Below, piece after piece: positions 55,000 through 63,744 of a stretch of 64,000 nt of DNA. Under the pieces are notes generated by a model. It ran no database searches and was not told the origin of the DNA. It saw only the letters and a program-made list of their open reading frames with translations. The stretch's first letter is position 1, and each line of letters starts with the position of its first letter. A program made the position numbers and the translations under genes. The DNA comes from Selenomonas ruminantium subsp. lactilytica TAM6421 (GTDB lineage Bacteria > Bacillota > Negativicutes > Selenomonadales > Selenomonadaceae), in assembly GCF_000284095.1 (NCBI RefSeq), contig NC_017068.1:2108001-2172000 (forward strand), written 5' to 3'.

Positions 55000-56259
55000 T
55001 TACTTCAAAATGTCTTTCGTATTCTTCACGTTGCCCACGATATCATCCATGCTCATGGCGCGGGTGTGCTTGGTATGGCTCCATTCGTGTTCATTGCGAT
55101 GGATAAAGCCCAGGAAGATGATGGGAATCCAGGAGTAGATAAACACAGGATAGAGCAGCATGTAGAGCCAGGATTTCCATTTGGCCCGGATCTTTATGAG
55201 GATGATCATGGGCAGGATGTACTGGCCTAACATAATGGCCGTCATCAGCTGGGAAGGCATGAAGTTGTAGATATTCGTATAGAAGGGCGGGAACGCCAGC
55301 TGGATATAGCTGATGATGATGAAGATGGTGGAAATCATCAGGAAGTGAGGCTGCATCAGATAGATGCATTCATCCCACATGCGGATGTCCTTATGCTTCC
55401 AGCCCGCTTTCAGCATCTTGGGGATGAAGCGGTTGCCCACATCGAACTGCCCCTGTGCCCAGCGACGGCGCTGGTTCCAGGACTGCTTGAAGGTCAAGGG
55501 CTTCTCATCGTAGATGATGGCATCATGTGCCCAGCTGGTCTTGATGCCTTCGGCCATGCACTTCATGGTGAATTCCATATCCTCAGTCAGGCAGGTTGCC
55601 TGCCAACCGTGGCGTTTGAGGATTTCCATGTCAAAGCACATGCCCGTGCCGCCCAGGCAGGCCGACAGGCCAATATTGGACTTGGCCAGATGGGAGATAT
55701 GGCAGATTACCCAGAAAGCGATGGCAAAGGTGCCGGCCACCCAGGTATCGTAAGGGTTCTTGGCATCCATGTAGCACTGGATGACCTTGTCGCCCTTGCA
55801 GAGGCGGTTGTTCATTTCCATCAGGAACTGAGGATGCACGAGGTTGTCCGCATCAAAGACGCAGACGGCGTCGTATTCCTTGTCCATCTTGAACAGGCGG
55901 TCAAACATCCAGTCGAGGGCGTAGCCCTTGCTCTTTTTCGTGGGATGGGTGCGCTCATGGACGATAGCACCGGCCTTGGCTGCCACTTCGGCAGTGTTGT
56001 CTTCACAGTTATCGGCTACCACATGGATATCGTACATATCCTTGGGATAGTTCAGATGGCCCAGATTCTCCACCAGCTGGCCGATGACGGCGGACTCATT
56101 ATGAGCTGCCACCACGAGGGCGAAGGTCTTTTTCGGCGTCTTGACCTTATGCTCTTTCCGCCGCCACATGCCGCAGAAACCAATGATGAAGAAATACAGG
56201 GTAAAGAGGAAAATCATAATCTGCATCGGCACCATGATGATGTCAAATGGATGTGTCAA
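55000..56259 (-). CDS. Processive membrane glycosyltransferase family 2
   Basis: A 419-residue GT2 enzyme of the hyaluronan/cellulose-synthase-like type. One helix at the N-terminus (MVPMQIMIFLFTLYFFIIGF) is followed by the catalytic domain with VFDADNLVHPQF (DxD), LTEDMEFTMKC (ED) and NQRRRWAQGQF (QxxRW, the processive signature), and then three or four C-terminal helices. The sugar product is unknown. The start is TTG after GGAAGG; ATG at 56235 is an alternative. It begins just after pssA, so it may belong to the same transcript. Confidence 0.87.
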   Translation of the reverse strand: MTHPFDIIMVPMQIMIFLFTLYFFIIGFCGMWRRKEHKVKTPKKTFALVVAAHNESAVIGQLVENLGHLNYPKDMYDIHVVADNCEDNTAEVAAKAGAIVHERTHPTKKSKGYALDWMFDRLFKMDKEYDAVCVFDADNLVHPQFLMEMNNRLCKGDKVIQCYMDAKNPYDTWVAGTFAIAFWVICHISHLAKSNIGLSACLGGTGMCFDMEILKRHGWQATCLTEDMEFTMKCMAEGIKTSWAHDAIIYDEKPLTFKQSWNQRRRWAQGQFDVGNRFIPKMLKAGWKHKDIRMWDECIYLMQPHFLMISTIFIIISYIQLAFPPFYTNIYNFMPSQLMTAIMLGQYILPMIILIKIRAKWKSWLYMLLYPVFIYSWIPIIFLGFIHRNEHEWSHTKHTRAMSMDDIVGNVKNTKDILK

Positions 56260-56265
56260 AAATCA

Positions 56266-56976
56266 TCAGCCTTCCTTTGCAAATAAAGCAATTATTGTAT
56301 TGAGGATCCCGGCCGCGCCATAGGTGCAGAACACGGCCACCGCCACAGCCGGCAGCAGGGCATCTTTTCCCAGCCAGAGGATAGCAGCAAACATCACGAG
56401 AGCAAACACTTTCGTAACCATATAGATGGGTTCAGCACCGTCACCCTTGAAGTTGGGGTAATGCACATGGCTGACCATCAGATAGCCCACGATGGCCATG
56501 ATGATGGGATACGCAATGCCAAAGCTCATGGGATCAACGCCCAGGCTCACAAAGAGCAGCGTAGTCATGGCCACGATATTGCCGCCCGCCGGAATGGCCA
56601 GGCCCATGAAATAGCCATGCACCACATCGGCATTGACATTGAAGCGGGCCAAACGCCACATGCCGCAGACCGCGAAGATGATCACCACAGCCACGCCCAG
56701 CAGGCCATGATTCTGCAGCACAAAGGCCCAGGCCAGGAATGCCGGGGCAATGCCGAAGGAGCCCAGGTCGCAGAGAGAGTCCATCTCCTTGCCCATCTCA
56801 CTGGACACGCCGAAGAAGCGGGCCGTACGGCCATCGAGGCCATCGGCTACCAAGGCCAGCAGAATGAAAATCGAAGCCCAAACGAAGTCTTTCTCATAGG
56901 TTGCGAGTATGGAGCACATACCGAACACCAGGTTCATGGACGTGCATAGATTCGGTAAAAAACGTCTGTAATCCAT
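56266..56976 (-). CDS. pssA: CDP-diacylglycerol-serine O-phosphatidyltransferase
   Basis: Makes phosphatidylserine from CDP-diacylglycerol and serine. The CDP-alcohol phosphotransferase motif is complete: DGRTARFFGVSSEMG, then KEMDSLCD, with the spacing DGx2ARx8Gx3Dx3D. Six or so hydrophobic helices. Its 236 residues are normal. It overlaps the psd stop by one base (TGATG), so PssA and Psd form a phosphatidylethanolamine unit. Confidence 0.93.
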   Translation of the reverse strand: MDYRRFLPNLCTSMNLVFGMCSILATYEKDFVWASIFILLALVADGLDGRTARFFGVSSEMGKEMDSLCDLGSFGIAPAFLAWAFVLQNHGLLGVAVVIIFAVCGMWRLARFNVNADVVHGYFMGLAIPAGGNIVAMTTLLFVSLGVDPMSFGIAYPIIMAIVGYLMVSHVHYPNFKGDGAEPIYMVTKVFALVMFAAILWLGKDALLPAVAVAVFCTYGAAGILNTIIALFAKEG

Positions 56977-57608
56977 CAGTCTTTAATCCTCCCCAAAACA
57001 GTCAGACCGCCAGAAACCTTCTGCCCCTTGGTCACGGTGATTTCTACATTCTTCGGCATAACAACTTCCAGGCAGGAACCGAATTTTATCATACCATAGA
57101 GTTCGCCCTGTTTCATTTCATCATCCAGCGTCACATAGGACACGATGCGGCGGGCCAGAATCCCCGCAATCTGCTTTACGCTGATGCGGATGCGCTCATT
57201 TTCAATTCCCAATACATGGTGCTCATTCTCAAAACCCACTGTGTCCTTATAGGCAGGACGGAAACGGCCGCAAAAATACTTCTGCAGCTTGATTTTCCCG
57301 CGAATGGGACTGCGGTTCACATGGACATTGAACACGGACATAAAAATAATGACTTTATTACAGGGTTCCTTGACGAATTCATCCGTCTCCATGGGCACGA
57401 TATCCGTTACCGTACCATCGGCCGGCGAAAGGATCACGTCCTCATCCTGCGCGATTTCCCGCTTGGGATTGCGGAAGAAATAACAGAAATAAAACATCAG
57501 CACGAGGGGAATCACCGCTGCATAAGGACTGATAGAAAAGCCCACTAAGACTGCCAAAAAGAAGCAGGCACCAATAAAGGGATAACCCTCGGAAATAATA
57601 GGAGTCAA
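56976..57608 (-). CDS. psd: Phosphatidylserine decarboxylase (short, membrane form)
   Basis: Turns phosphatidylserine into phosphatidylethanolamine. A 210-residue short-type enzyme with N-terminal helices (residues 10-45), SPADGTVTDIVP, and the self-cleavage site FGSC (176-179). Cleavage between Gly177 and Ser178 would make the pyruvoyl group. The related long enzymes have LGST at this place. Translation starts at TTG after AGGAGGTG. It is coupled to pssA. Confidence 0.9.
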   Translation of the reverse strand: MTPIISEGYPFIGACFFLAVLVGFSISPYAAVIPLVLMFYFCYFFRNPKREIAQDEDVILSPADGTVTDIVPMETDEFVKEPCNKVIIFMSVFNVHVNRSPIRGKIKLQKYFCGRFRPAYKDTVGFENEHHVLGIENERIRISVKQIAGILARRIVSYVTLDDEMKQGELYGMIKFGSCLEVVMPKNVEITVTKGQKVSGGLTVLGRIKD

Positions 57609-57638
57609 GCCCCCACCTCCTGATTACAAAACATAAAA

Positions 57639-58373
57639 TTACGCATGACGGGATTTATAGCCATGCACCTTCAGCACAAACTTCGGCAAAGCCATCAGAC
57701 GGCCTGCCCGCTTCGGCTGCAAGAGCCCGCGGAACAGCCATTCCAGTTTCGCCTTCTGCATCCAGTACGGGGCGCGCTTCATCACGCCCGCCATGACATC
57801 CAGCGTCCCGCCTACGCCAATGGATACCGGCACATTCAATTCCTGCAGATGAGCATAAAGCCATTTTTCCTGCTTGGGCACGCCCAAAGCCGCCAACAGC
57901 AGATCCGGTTTGGCCGCCTTGATTTCCTCGATGATAGCCGGTTCATCCTCAGGTTTGAAGTAACCATCCCGGGTACCCACAATCTCAATGCCGGGATAAA
58001 GTGCCTCGGCCTTGGCCTTAGCTTTTTCCGCTACGCCAGGCGCAGAACCAAAGAAGAACACCCGCTGTTTTTTCGAGGGAGCAATGCGCATCAGCTCCTG
58101 TGCCAGATCGTAACCTGCCACCCGCTCCGGCATCTCATAGCCCAAATGGTGTGCGGCCCACACAGTGCCTGCTCCATCCGGTACTACCAGTGCTGCTGCA
58201 TTCAAAATGTCTTTCAACTCCGTATCATGGGTTGCCCGCATGATCATTTCGGCATTCGCCGTGGCAATCAGAACATTTTTCTTCTCATCCATATAGCTCT
58301 CAACCTGAGCTACCGCCTGAGTCATCGTGACAGGATCCACCCTGACACCTAAAATATCAATCTTTTCGGCCAC
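57639..58373 (-). CDS. WecG/TagA/CpsF family glycosyltransferase
   Basis: A 244-residue GT26-family enzyme that adds a sugar (often N-acetylmannosamine) to a lipid-linked acceptor. KIDILGVRVDPVTM, TANAEMIMRATHD, VVPDGAGTVWAAHHLG and LLLAALGVPKQEKWLY are characteristic. I chose the GTG at 58373, after GGGGAGG; the longer frame adds 14 residues with no site. It heads the cluster with psd, pssA and the GT2 gene. Confidence 0.87.
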   Translation of the reverse strand: MAEKIDILGVRVDPVTMTQAVAQVESYMDEKKNVLIATANAEMIMRATHDTELKDILNAAALVVPDGAGTVWAAHHLGYEMPERVAGYDLAQELMRIAPSKKQRVFFFGSAPGVAEKAKAKAEALYPGIEIVGTRDGYFKPEDEPAIIEEIKAAKPDLLLAALGVPKQEKWLYAHLQELNVPVSIGVGGTLDVMAGVMKRAPYWMQKAKLEWLFRGLLQPKRAGRLMALPKFVLKVHGYKSRHA

Positions 58374-58431
58374 GCCGATACCTCCCCAATTTGCTTCTGA
58401 ACACTCATTAGACAAGTTTACTACAAATAAA

Positions 58432-58452
58432 AGAGAGCGTCAACCGCTCTCT
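58432..58452 (-). terminator. Terminator after the ANTAR regulator gene
   Basis: AGAGAGCG and CGCTCTCT form an eight-pair stem with a five-base loop, followed by TTTTATTT on the minus strand. Confidence 0.8.
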
Positions 58453-58528
58453 TATCTTTCTGCAACCGCAAATCACTGATTTTTTAACAGCCGCCAGCGA
58501 AGCTCCACCTCCAGGCTGTCTGCTGCCA

Positions 58529-59122
58529 TCAGGCTTTGCCGCCCGCCGCCTTGATAATGGACTGGGCCACATCCTTGATGGGCACCCGTTTCTGCATGGC
58601 GTATTGCTGGATGCGGCGATAGGCCTCCTGTTCACCCAGCTTGTGCGCCGCCATGATGATGCCTTTTGCCCTGTCTATGAGCTTACGGGTTTCCAAAGAA
58701 TCCTTGAGTTTTTCCAATTCGCCTTCCAGCCCCTGCATTTCCTGCCAGCGGGACAGGGCAATCTCTATGGCGGGGAAAAGCTGGCTTTCCTGCACCGGCT
58801 TCACCAGATAGCCCAGCACGCCGGAATCTTTAGCCTTTTCCACGATATCAGCCTGACTGAAGGCCGTGAGCAGAATCACCGGCGCAATCTTCGTCTCGTA
58901 GATTTTCTTTGCCGCCGTGATGCCGTCCATCTCCGGCATCTTGATATCCATGAGCACCAGATCCGGATGATGCTGGCGGGTGAGTTCCACCGCCTTGCGG
59001 CCATTAATGGCTTCCCCCACCACTTCATGACCAGCATCTTCGAGCATTTCCCGGATATCCAGACGGATAATCGATTCATTATCGGCAACGACCACACGCA
59101 ATGACTTATTCTTCCCCTGCAT
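58529..59122 (-). CDS. ANTAR-domain response regulator (EutV/NasT type)
   Basis: A 197-residue antiterminator. The N-terminal receiver has ADNES, the phosphorylated Asp in LVLMDIKMPEMDG, and KPVQES; a coiled linker and a C-terminal ANTAR domain (LIDRAKGIIMAAHKLGEQEA, residues about 145-190) follow. ANTAR proteins bind paired hairpins in nascent mRNA and prevent termination. It follows its kinase gene by six bases. Its RNA targets are not identifiable in this window, and no ethanolamine or nitrate genes are near. Confidence 0.92.
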   Translation of the reverse strand: MQGKNKSLRVVVADNESIIRLDIREMLEDAGHEVVGEAINGRKAVELTRQHHPDLVLMDIKMPEMDGITAAKKIYETKIAPVILLTAFSQADIVEKAKDSGVLGYLVKPVQESQLFPAIEIALSRWQEMQGLEGELEKLKDSLETRKLIDRAKGIIMAAHKLGEQEAYRRIQQYAMQKRVPIKDVAQSIIKAAGGKA

Positions 59123-59128
59123 AATAAC

Positions 59129-60562
59129 TCATTCCTCCAAACTAGCTACAACATGTCCCATAAGTTTCGGCTTCGGCAATACAATAAAGGCATGAGTGCC
59201 CTGACCGCTTTTATCATTTTCCAAACAGAAACTGCCTTCCAAATCCCCTTCAATCAGGGTGCGGATAATTGACAGCCCCAAAGAACGTGATTTCTGCGTA
59301 TTGAAATCCGCCGGCAGACCGCAGCCATTATCATAGAAATCAAGCTTCAGCTCCCCATCAAGAACCACATGCAGCCCCACCAGCCCTGTCTGCCGCCCGT
59401 CAAAAGCGTGCTCCACAGCATTGATGATGAGCTCATTGAGCACCAGGGCCAGAGAGCTGGCATATTTTGGCGGCAAACTCACCGCCTGGCCGGAAAACTC
59501 CTGCTGCAGGTCAAAATCTGCCGCCACCATGCTGGCTTTGACCTGGGCAAAGATTTCCGTCATGATCTGCTGTATATCCATGCTCTCATCCCGCTGCCGG
59601 GAGAGAAAATCATGCACCGCCGCAATGGAAAGCACCCGGTTGACGCTTTCCGAAAGCGCTGACTTCACTTCCTCCGAACCACTGCGCCGTGCCTGCAGCC
59701 GCAAAAGGCTAGCCACCGTCTGCAGATTGTTCTTAACGCGATGATGGATTTCCTGGATCACCGCTGACTTGATGCGGATTTCCTGCTCTTTGGCCCGCAC
59801 CTCCGTCAAGTCAGAGAGCACCACAATCCGCCTGAGCAGCGTCCCCCCCGCCTGCAAATCAATCTGTCGCCGGATAAGGGTCAATCCCCCTGCCGTGAGT
59901 TCCTTCTGCCAGGGCCGATCCCGCTCAAAGGACTCCCGTATCACATGACGCGTCAATTGCCGGTCAAACAGATGACAGCCTTTCAGACTCCCTACCCCCA
60001 GCACCCGATAAATCCGCTGTGCCGCATCGTTGGCAAAAATGATGCGGCTGAACTGATCGGTAATGATCAGCCCATCACTGGCCGATAAGGGCATGAAAGG
60101 TGACAGATCCACATCCTTGCCGGCATAGCTGATCACATCCTGCGTAGCCTTGATGAGATAGGAGAAATCGTCAATATTCAGATGCTCCTTATCCACCTCA
60201 ACACTCAACACTGCAATCACCGTGTTATTGTCCATAATGGGAAACACATACATATCCACAAAATGCCCATAGTCCTGCTCCCGCTTGCCGTGAACGAACT
60301 GCCCCGTGTGAAAAACCTCTGTGACCAATGGTTCCGCCAGAGTATCCACCACCTTTCCCGCCATATCGTCCGCTTCCTGCACATAGACCGTATGCGGCTT
60401 AGCACTGGCAATGATGCGCAGACGATGCTCCTCGCTATGCGTGTAGATCAAACCATGGCCATGCAGCAGATCGGCCAGGAATGGCAGGATCTGCTTGAGA
60501 CGGTCCAGGATATTGATTTGTTTTTTTGTCAGCTGGGTGTTGTTGTGATTGGTCATGTTCAT
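59129..60562 (-). CDS. Cytosolic sensor histidine kinase (EutW/PdtaS type)
   Basis: A 477-residue HisKA_2-type kinase without membrane helices. An N-terminal H_kinase_N/GAF-like domain (about residues 15-160) and a PAS domain (about 165-270) precede the phospho-acceptor motif IQEIHHRVKNNLQTVASLL. An ATPase domain follows (ALVLNELIINAVEHAFDG, DNGCGLP). This architecture is the usual partner of ANTAR regulators, and the ANTAR gene follows by six bases. AGAAGGGG precedes the ATG. The signal is unknown. Confidence 0.9.
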   Translation of the reverse strand: MNMTNHNNTQLTKKQINILDRLKQILPFLADLLHGHGLIYTHSEEHRLRIIASAKPHTVYVQEADDMAGKVVDTLAEPLVTEVFHTGQFVHGKREQDYGHFVDMYVFPIMDNNTVIAVLSVEVDKEHLNIDDFSYLIKATQDVISYAGKDVDLSPFMPLSASDGLIITDQFSRIIFANDAAQRIYRVLGVGSLKGCHLFDRQLTRHVIRESFERDRPWQKELTAGGLTLIRRQIDLQAGGTLLRRIVVLSDLTEVRAKEQEIRIKSAVIQEIHHRVKNNLQTVASLLRLQARRSGSEEVKSALSESVNRVLSIAAVHDFLSRQRDESMDIQQIMTEIFAQVKASMVAADFDLQQEFSGQAVSLPPKYASSLALVLNELIINAVEHAFDGRQTGLVGLHVVLDGELKLDFYDNGCGLPADFNTQKSRSLGLSIIRTLIEGDLEGSFCLENDKSGQGTHAFIVLPKPKLMGHVVASLEE

Positions 60563-60589
60563 ATTGCAGCCCCTTCTGTATAAAGTAAC

Positions 60590-60656
60590 ATGGCGAAACA
60601 GAGATATTTTAGCCCTGCGTCGCAGCGCAGCGTGAAAAATATCTCTGTTCCGCCAT
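60590..60656. repeat. 67-bp near-perfect palindrome between tsaD and the kinase gene
   Basis: Two 21-base arms (60590-60610 and 60636-60656) pair with one mismatch; the core ATGGCG..CAGAGATATTTT repeats in reverse. The 25-base loop contains a further small hairpin, CTGCG-TCGCAG-CGCAG. It lies 20 bases after the tsaD stop and about 28 bases before the kinase ATG. It may terminate the tsa operon, protect the mRNA end, or be a small mobile repeat. No T run longer than four follows either arm. Confidence 0.85.
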
Positions 60657-60676
60657 TGGAACGTAACTTATTTATC

Positions 60677-61708
60677 TTACTTATCGGTCAAACTAAGTCC
60701 CGGCACAGCGTTGAGGTACAGATCGCTGTATCCGCCTGCCAGTGCCTGATAGTAGCCCCGGCAGCCAATCATGGCCGCATTGTCGGTACACAATATCCTG
60801 CTGGGATAGAGGAATCTTATGCCGCGTTTTTCTGCTTCTTCCCGCAGCCGTGCTTCCAAGCCGCTGTTAGCCGCCACACCGCCGGCCAGCACCAGCGTAT
60901 CGCGGCCAGCCTCCTTGACTGCCTGGAACGCTTTGCCCACCAGCACCTCAATCACCGAGTGCTGGAAGGAGGCGGCGATGTCCGCCTTGTTGAGCTCATG
61001 GCCCTTCATCTTCTCGCTGTTGATGTAGTTGAGCACCGCTGACTTCAGGCCGCTGAAGCTGAATTCATAATTGCCCTTTTCCGTAAGTGCCTGCGGGAAA
61101 TCAATGGCCAGAGGATTGCCCTCCTTGGCCAAAGCATCAATGCGCGGGCCGCCAGGATACGGCAGGCCCATCACCCGAGCAATCTTATCGAAGGCTTCGC
61201 CAGCCGCATCATCGCGAGTCTGCCCCATCATGCGGAAGCGATTATAGCCCTGCACATCCACCAGGGCTGTATGGCCGCCGGACACCACCAGCGCCATGAA
61301 CGGCGGCTCCAGATCCGGTGCAGCCAGGAAGTTGGCAAAGATATGCCCTTCCAGATGATTGACACCGATCAGCGGCTTGCCCAGTGAGAACGCCAAGGAC
61401 TTCGCCGCCGAAACGCCTACGAGCAACGCCCCGACCAGCCCCGGGCCATAGGTCACGGCCACCTGATCGATATCCTTGAGTTCCACCTTCGCTTCACGCA
61501 GGCATTCGTCAATCACCGGCATGATGTTCACGATATGTTTGCGGGAGGCGATTTCCGGCACCACCCCGCCAAATTTCTGATGAATGGGAATCTGGGTGGA
61601 GATGATATTCGAGAGGATCTCCCGCCCGCCCCGCAAGACTGCCGCCGAGGTCTCGTCACAGCTGGACTCGATAGCCAGCGTCAGCAGTTCTTCCTTTTTC
61701 TTCTCCAT
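60677..61708 (-). CDS. tsaD: tRNA t6A transferase subunit TsaD
   Basis: Transfers the threonylcarbamoyl group to A37 of ANN-decoding tRNAs. The N-terminal [26 protein letters not shown], metal-binding histidines in [10 protein letters not shown], and VSGGHTALV are all present. Its 343 residues are normal. It closes the tsaE-tsaB-rimI-tsaD series, 28 bases after rimI, so the whole t6A module is transcribed together. Confidence 0.96.
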   Translation of the reverse strand: MEKKKEELLTLAIESSCDETSAAVLRGGREILSNIISTQIPIHQKFGGVVPEIASRKHIVNIMPVIDECLREAKVELKDIDQVAVTYGPGLVGALLVGVSAAKSLAFSLGKPLIGVNHLEGHIFANFLAAPDLEPPFMALVVSGGHTALVDVQGYNRFRMMGQTRDDAAGEAFDKIARVMGLPYPGGPRIDALAKEGNPLAIDFPQALTEKGNYEFSFSGLKSAVLNYINSEKMKGHELNKADIAASFQHSVIEVLVGKAFQAVKEAGRDTLVLAGGVAANSGLEARLREEAEKRGIRFLYPSRILCTDNAAMIGCRGYYQALAGGYSDLYLNAVPGLSLTDK

Positions 61709-61736
61709 AAAAACTATTCGTCACCTTTATAAACAA

Positions 61737-62213
61737 TCAAAGTTTCGTATTCCACATGATGATGGCATCTTCGCCGTTATCCTGATAGTATTTCGGACGG
61801 CGGCCGGCTTCTTTGAAGCCATAGCCCTTGTAGAGCGCCAGTGCCGGCGCATTGGTGGGGCGCACCTCCAAGGTCAGGGCCGTAACTCCTTTTTCCTTGA
61901 TGCGGTGAATCAATTCGCCAAACATCCGGGTGCCGATGCGCTTGCCTCGATACTCCGGCAGGATGGCCACATTGGTGACCTGGGCTTCCTCATAGGAAAT
62001 CCAACAGCCCACATAGCCGATGACACGCTCACCATCCAAGGCCAGCAGATACAGAGTGTTCTCGTTCTGAGCTTCCTTCCAGAAGGATTCCCTTGACCAG
62101 GGAATGGCAAAGCAGGCCTTTTCCACGATTTCCACTGCATCGGCATCCTCGGGAGCCATCTCCCGAAATTCGATATGATCCGTATTGATACTATCTAAAG
62201 GAACAGCGTCCAT
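61737..62213 (-). CDS. rimI: Ribosomal protein S18 alanine N-acetyltransferase RimI
   Basis: A GNAT-family acetyltransferase, 158 residues. The acetyl-CoA-binding segment is VAILPEYRGKRIGTRMF, and the C-terminal Y-G-F (LYKGYGFKEAGRRPKYY) is typical. RimI acetylates the N-terminus of S18, though activity on other proteins is possible. The ATG at 62213 follows GAGGAG; five extra codons are open upstream. It sits between tsaB and tsaD, a frequent order. Confidence 0.9.
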   Translation of the reverse strand: MDAVPLDSINTDHIEFREMAPEDADAVEIVEKACFAIPWSRESFWKEAQNENTLYLLALDGERVIGYVGCWISYEEAQVTNVAILPEYRGKRIGTRMFGELIHRIKEKGVTALTLEVRPTNAPALALYKGYGFKEAGRRPKYYQDNGEDAIIMWNTKL

Positions 62214-62241
62214 TACATCTCCTCGCATTCTTATCTGCTAA

Positions 62242-62976
62242 TTACATTTCTTCCGTCGGCTTGGTGGCCTTGGCTTCTTCCGGATGGCGTTTCTCCCAGA
62301 GCACTTCCGCCTCACTGCGGCGGATATACACAGGCTCTAAGTCCATCACATTATCCACGTGACCGGCAGCAAGCTCTGCCTGCCCCAGCATGGCCACACA
62401 AGCCGCCCGCGGCATCACCAGATGCGGCATCGCCACACGGACATTGGCCGGCAATTCCAGCTTGCCCGCAATCTTCTTCTGCACGGCATCCCCCAGAAGG
62501 ATCACCTGCTCGCCCAGCGCACCGCAATCCACCAGGATATCGCTGATCTTTGCCACTTTTACCGTTTCTACGGTTTCCAGTCCGTCATCTTCCCAGCGAT
62601 AGCTTTCCACATAGGCATTGCCCTTCTGGGCATCCAGGAGGCACACAAGGCGCACGCCCGGCACAGGCAGCTGATAAGCCAATGCCTTCAAAGTCGAGAC
62701 ACCCACCAGCGGGATATTCAACGCATAGCTCATGGCCTTGGCTGCTGCCAGACCGATGCGCAGGCCCGTAAAGGACCCCGGCCCAATACTGATGGCAATT
62801 CCCTCTAAATCTTCCTTGGCTGTTGCCGCCATCTTCAAGACACTTTCAATATGGGGAAGCAGCGTCTCCGAATGGGTGAGCTTGCCTTGCATGGTCAGCT
62901 CGGAAAGCAGCCGCCCCTCTTTAGCCACCGCCACGCTTGAAACCTGCGTAGCTGTATCAATGGCCAGTATGGACAA
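62242..62976 (-). CDS. tsaB: tRNA t6A complex subunit TsaB
   Basis: An ASKHA-fold partner of TsaD and TsaE needed for t6A37. SILAIDTATQVSSVAV, THSETLLPHIESVL and ISIGPGSFTGLRIGLAAAKA are family hallmarks. The start is TTG (62976), after GGAGTTGG, and overlaps the end of tsaE by 20 bases. Its 244 residues are normal. Confidence 0.94.
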   Translation of the reverse strand: MSILAIDTATQVSSVAVAKEGRLLSELTMQGKLTHSETLLPHIESVLKMAATAKEDLEGIAISIGPGSFTGLRIGLAAAKAMSYALNIPLVGVSTLKALAYQLPVPGVRLVCLLDAQKGNAYVESYRWEDDGLETVETVKVAKISDILVDCGALGEQVILLGDAVQKKIAGKLELPANVRVAMPHLVMPRAACVAMLGQAELAAGHVDNVMDLEPVYIRRSEAEVLWEKRHPEEAKATKPTEEM

Positions 62977-63439
62977 AGTCTTCCAACTCCTTTATAAACT
63001 CCTGATTCTTCTCGCCGATACTGGCAAAATCAATCTGCCGTTCGTCGCTGTCTTCGCCCAATTTGCGAATGCGCACTTCAATATAATCGTCAGGCAGTGA
63101 TTCCGGGAACTTGTCCGGCCATTCAATGACCACGATTCCCTCCGGCTCCTCCGTGTATTCATAAAAGCCGATATCATCCAGTTCTTCTTCTGTTTCCAGC
63201 CGGTAGAGGTCAAAATGGTAAATGCGGCAAATCCCTTCATATACATTCATCAGATTGAAGGTAGGGCTTGTCACATCCCCTTCGACGCCCAGGGTTCTGG
63301 CCAGGCTTTGCACGAACAAAGTCTTGCCTGCCCCTAAGTCGCCTTCCAGGCAAAGCACGGTTCCTTCCCGAATCTTTTGACCCACCAGCTCGGCTAGGTG
63401 ACCAGTTTCCTCGGGAGAACTTGTCATACAGGTAAACAT
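62957..63439 (-). CDS. tsaE: tRNA t6A complex ATPase TsaE
   Basis: The P-loop ATPase of the t6A complex: GDLGAGKTLFVQSLAR is Walker A, VTSPTFNLMNVYEG and YHFDLYRLE follow, and EWPDKFPESLP stands near the end. The ATG at 63439 (160 residues) follows AAGGAGAAAGG; the longer frame adds 15 residues without support. It is the first gene of the t6A operon. Confidence 0.93.
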   Translation of the reverse strand: MFTCMTSSPEETGHLAELVGQKIREGTVLCLEGDLGAGKTLFVQSLARTLGVEGDVTSPTFNLMNVYEGICRIYHFDLYRLETEEELDDIGFYEYTEEPEGIVVIEWPDKFPESLPDDYIEVRIRKLGEDSDERQIDFASIGEKNQEFIKELEDFVHTGH

Positions 63440-63744
63440 AGTTTCCTTTCTCCTTGTATAAGAATTAAACATTATCTTTTTCATTGTAACACTATTGTGC
63501 CCATTTTGCCATATAAATTTGGGCGCAGTAATCTATAATCATTATCCGTTGATAATAATCTCAATAAACTATGTTATTTAAAGAAAACATGCGATTGAAT
63601 GAGAAATAATGATTTATTTTATTTAAATCACCGAATTCAGCCATTTATCTTTTCCAGCCTGTCCCCTATAATTAAGGCATGGTGATGAGCACACCATATA
63701 ATTGAGTATCATTAATGTGCAATATATTTTAGGAGGTTTATGTT
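63440..63744 (+). promoter_or_regulatory. Divergent spacer with Fur/PerR-like box and rubrerythrin promoters
   Basis: The spacer is A/T-rich. At 63534-63546, TATAATCATTATC matches one half and centre of Fur/PerR-type operators (TTATAATNATTATAA). Beside it TTGATA (63549-63554) and TGTTAT (63572-63577) are 17 bases apart, a possible promoter for the rubrerythrin. A TATAAT at 63667-63672 with a weak -35 may be a second promoter. AGGAGG at 63731 is the ribosome-binding site of the rubrerythrin gene. Confidence 0.45.
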
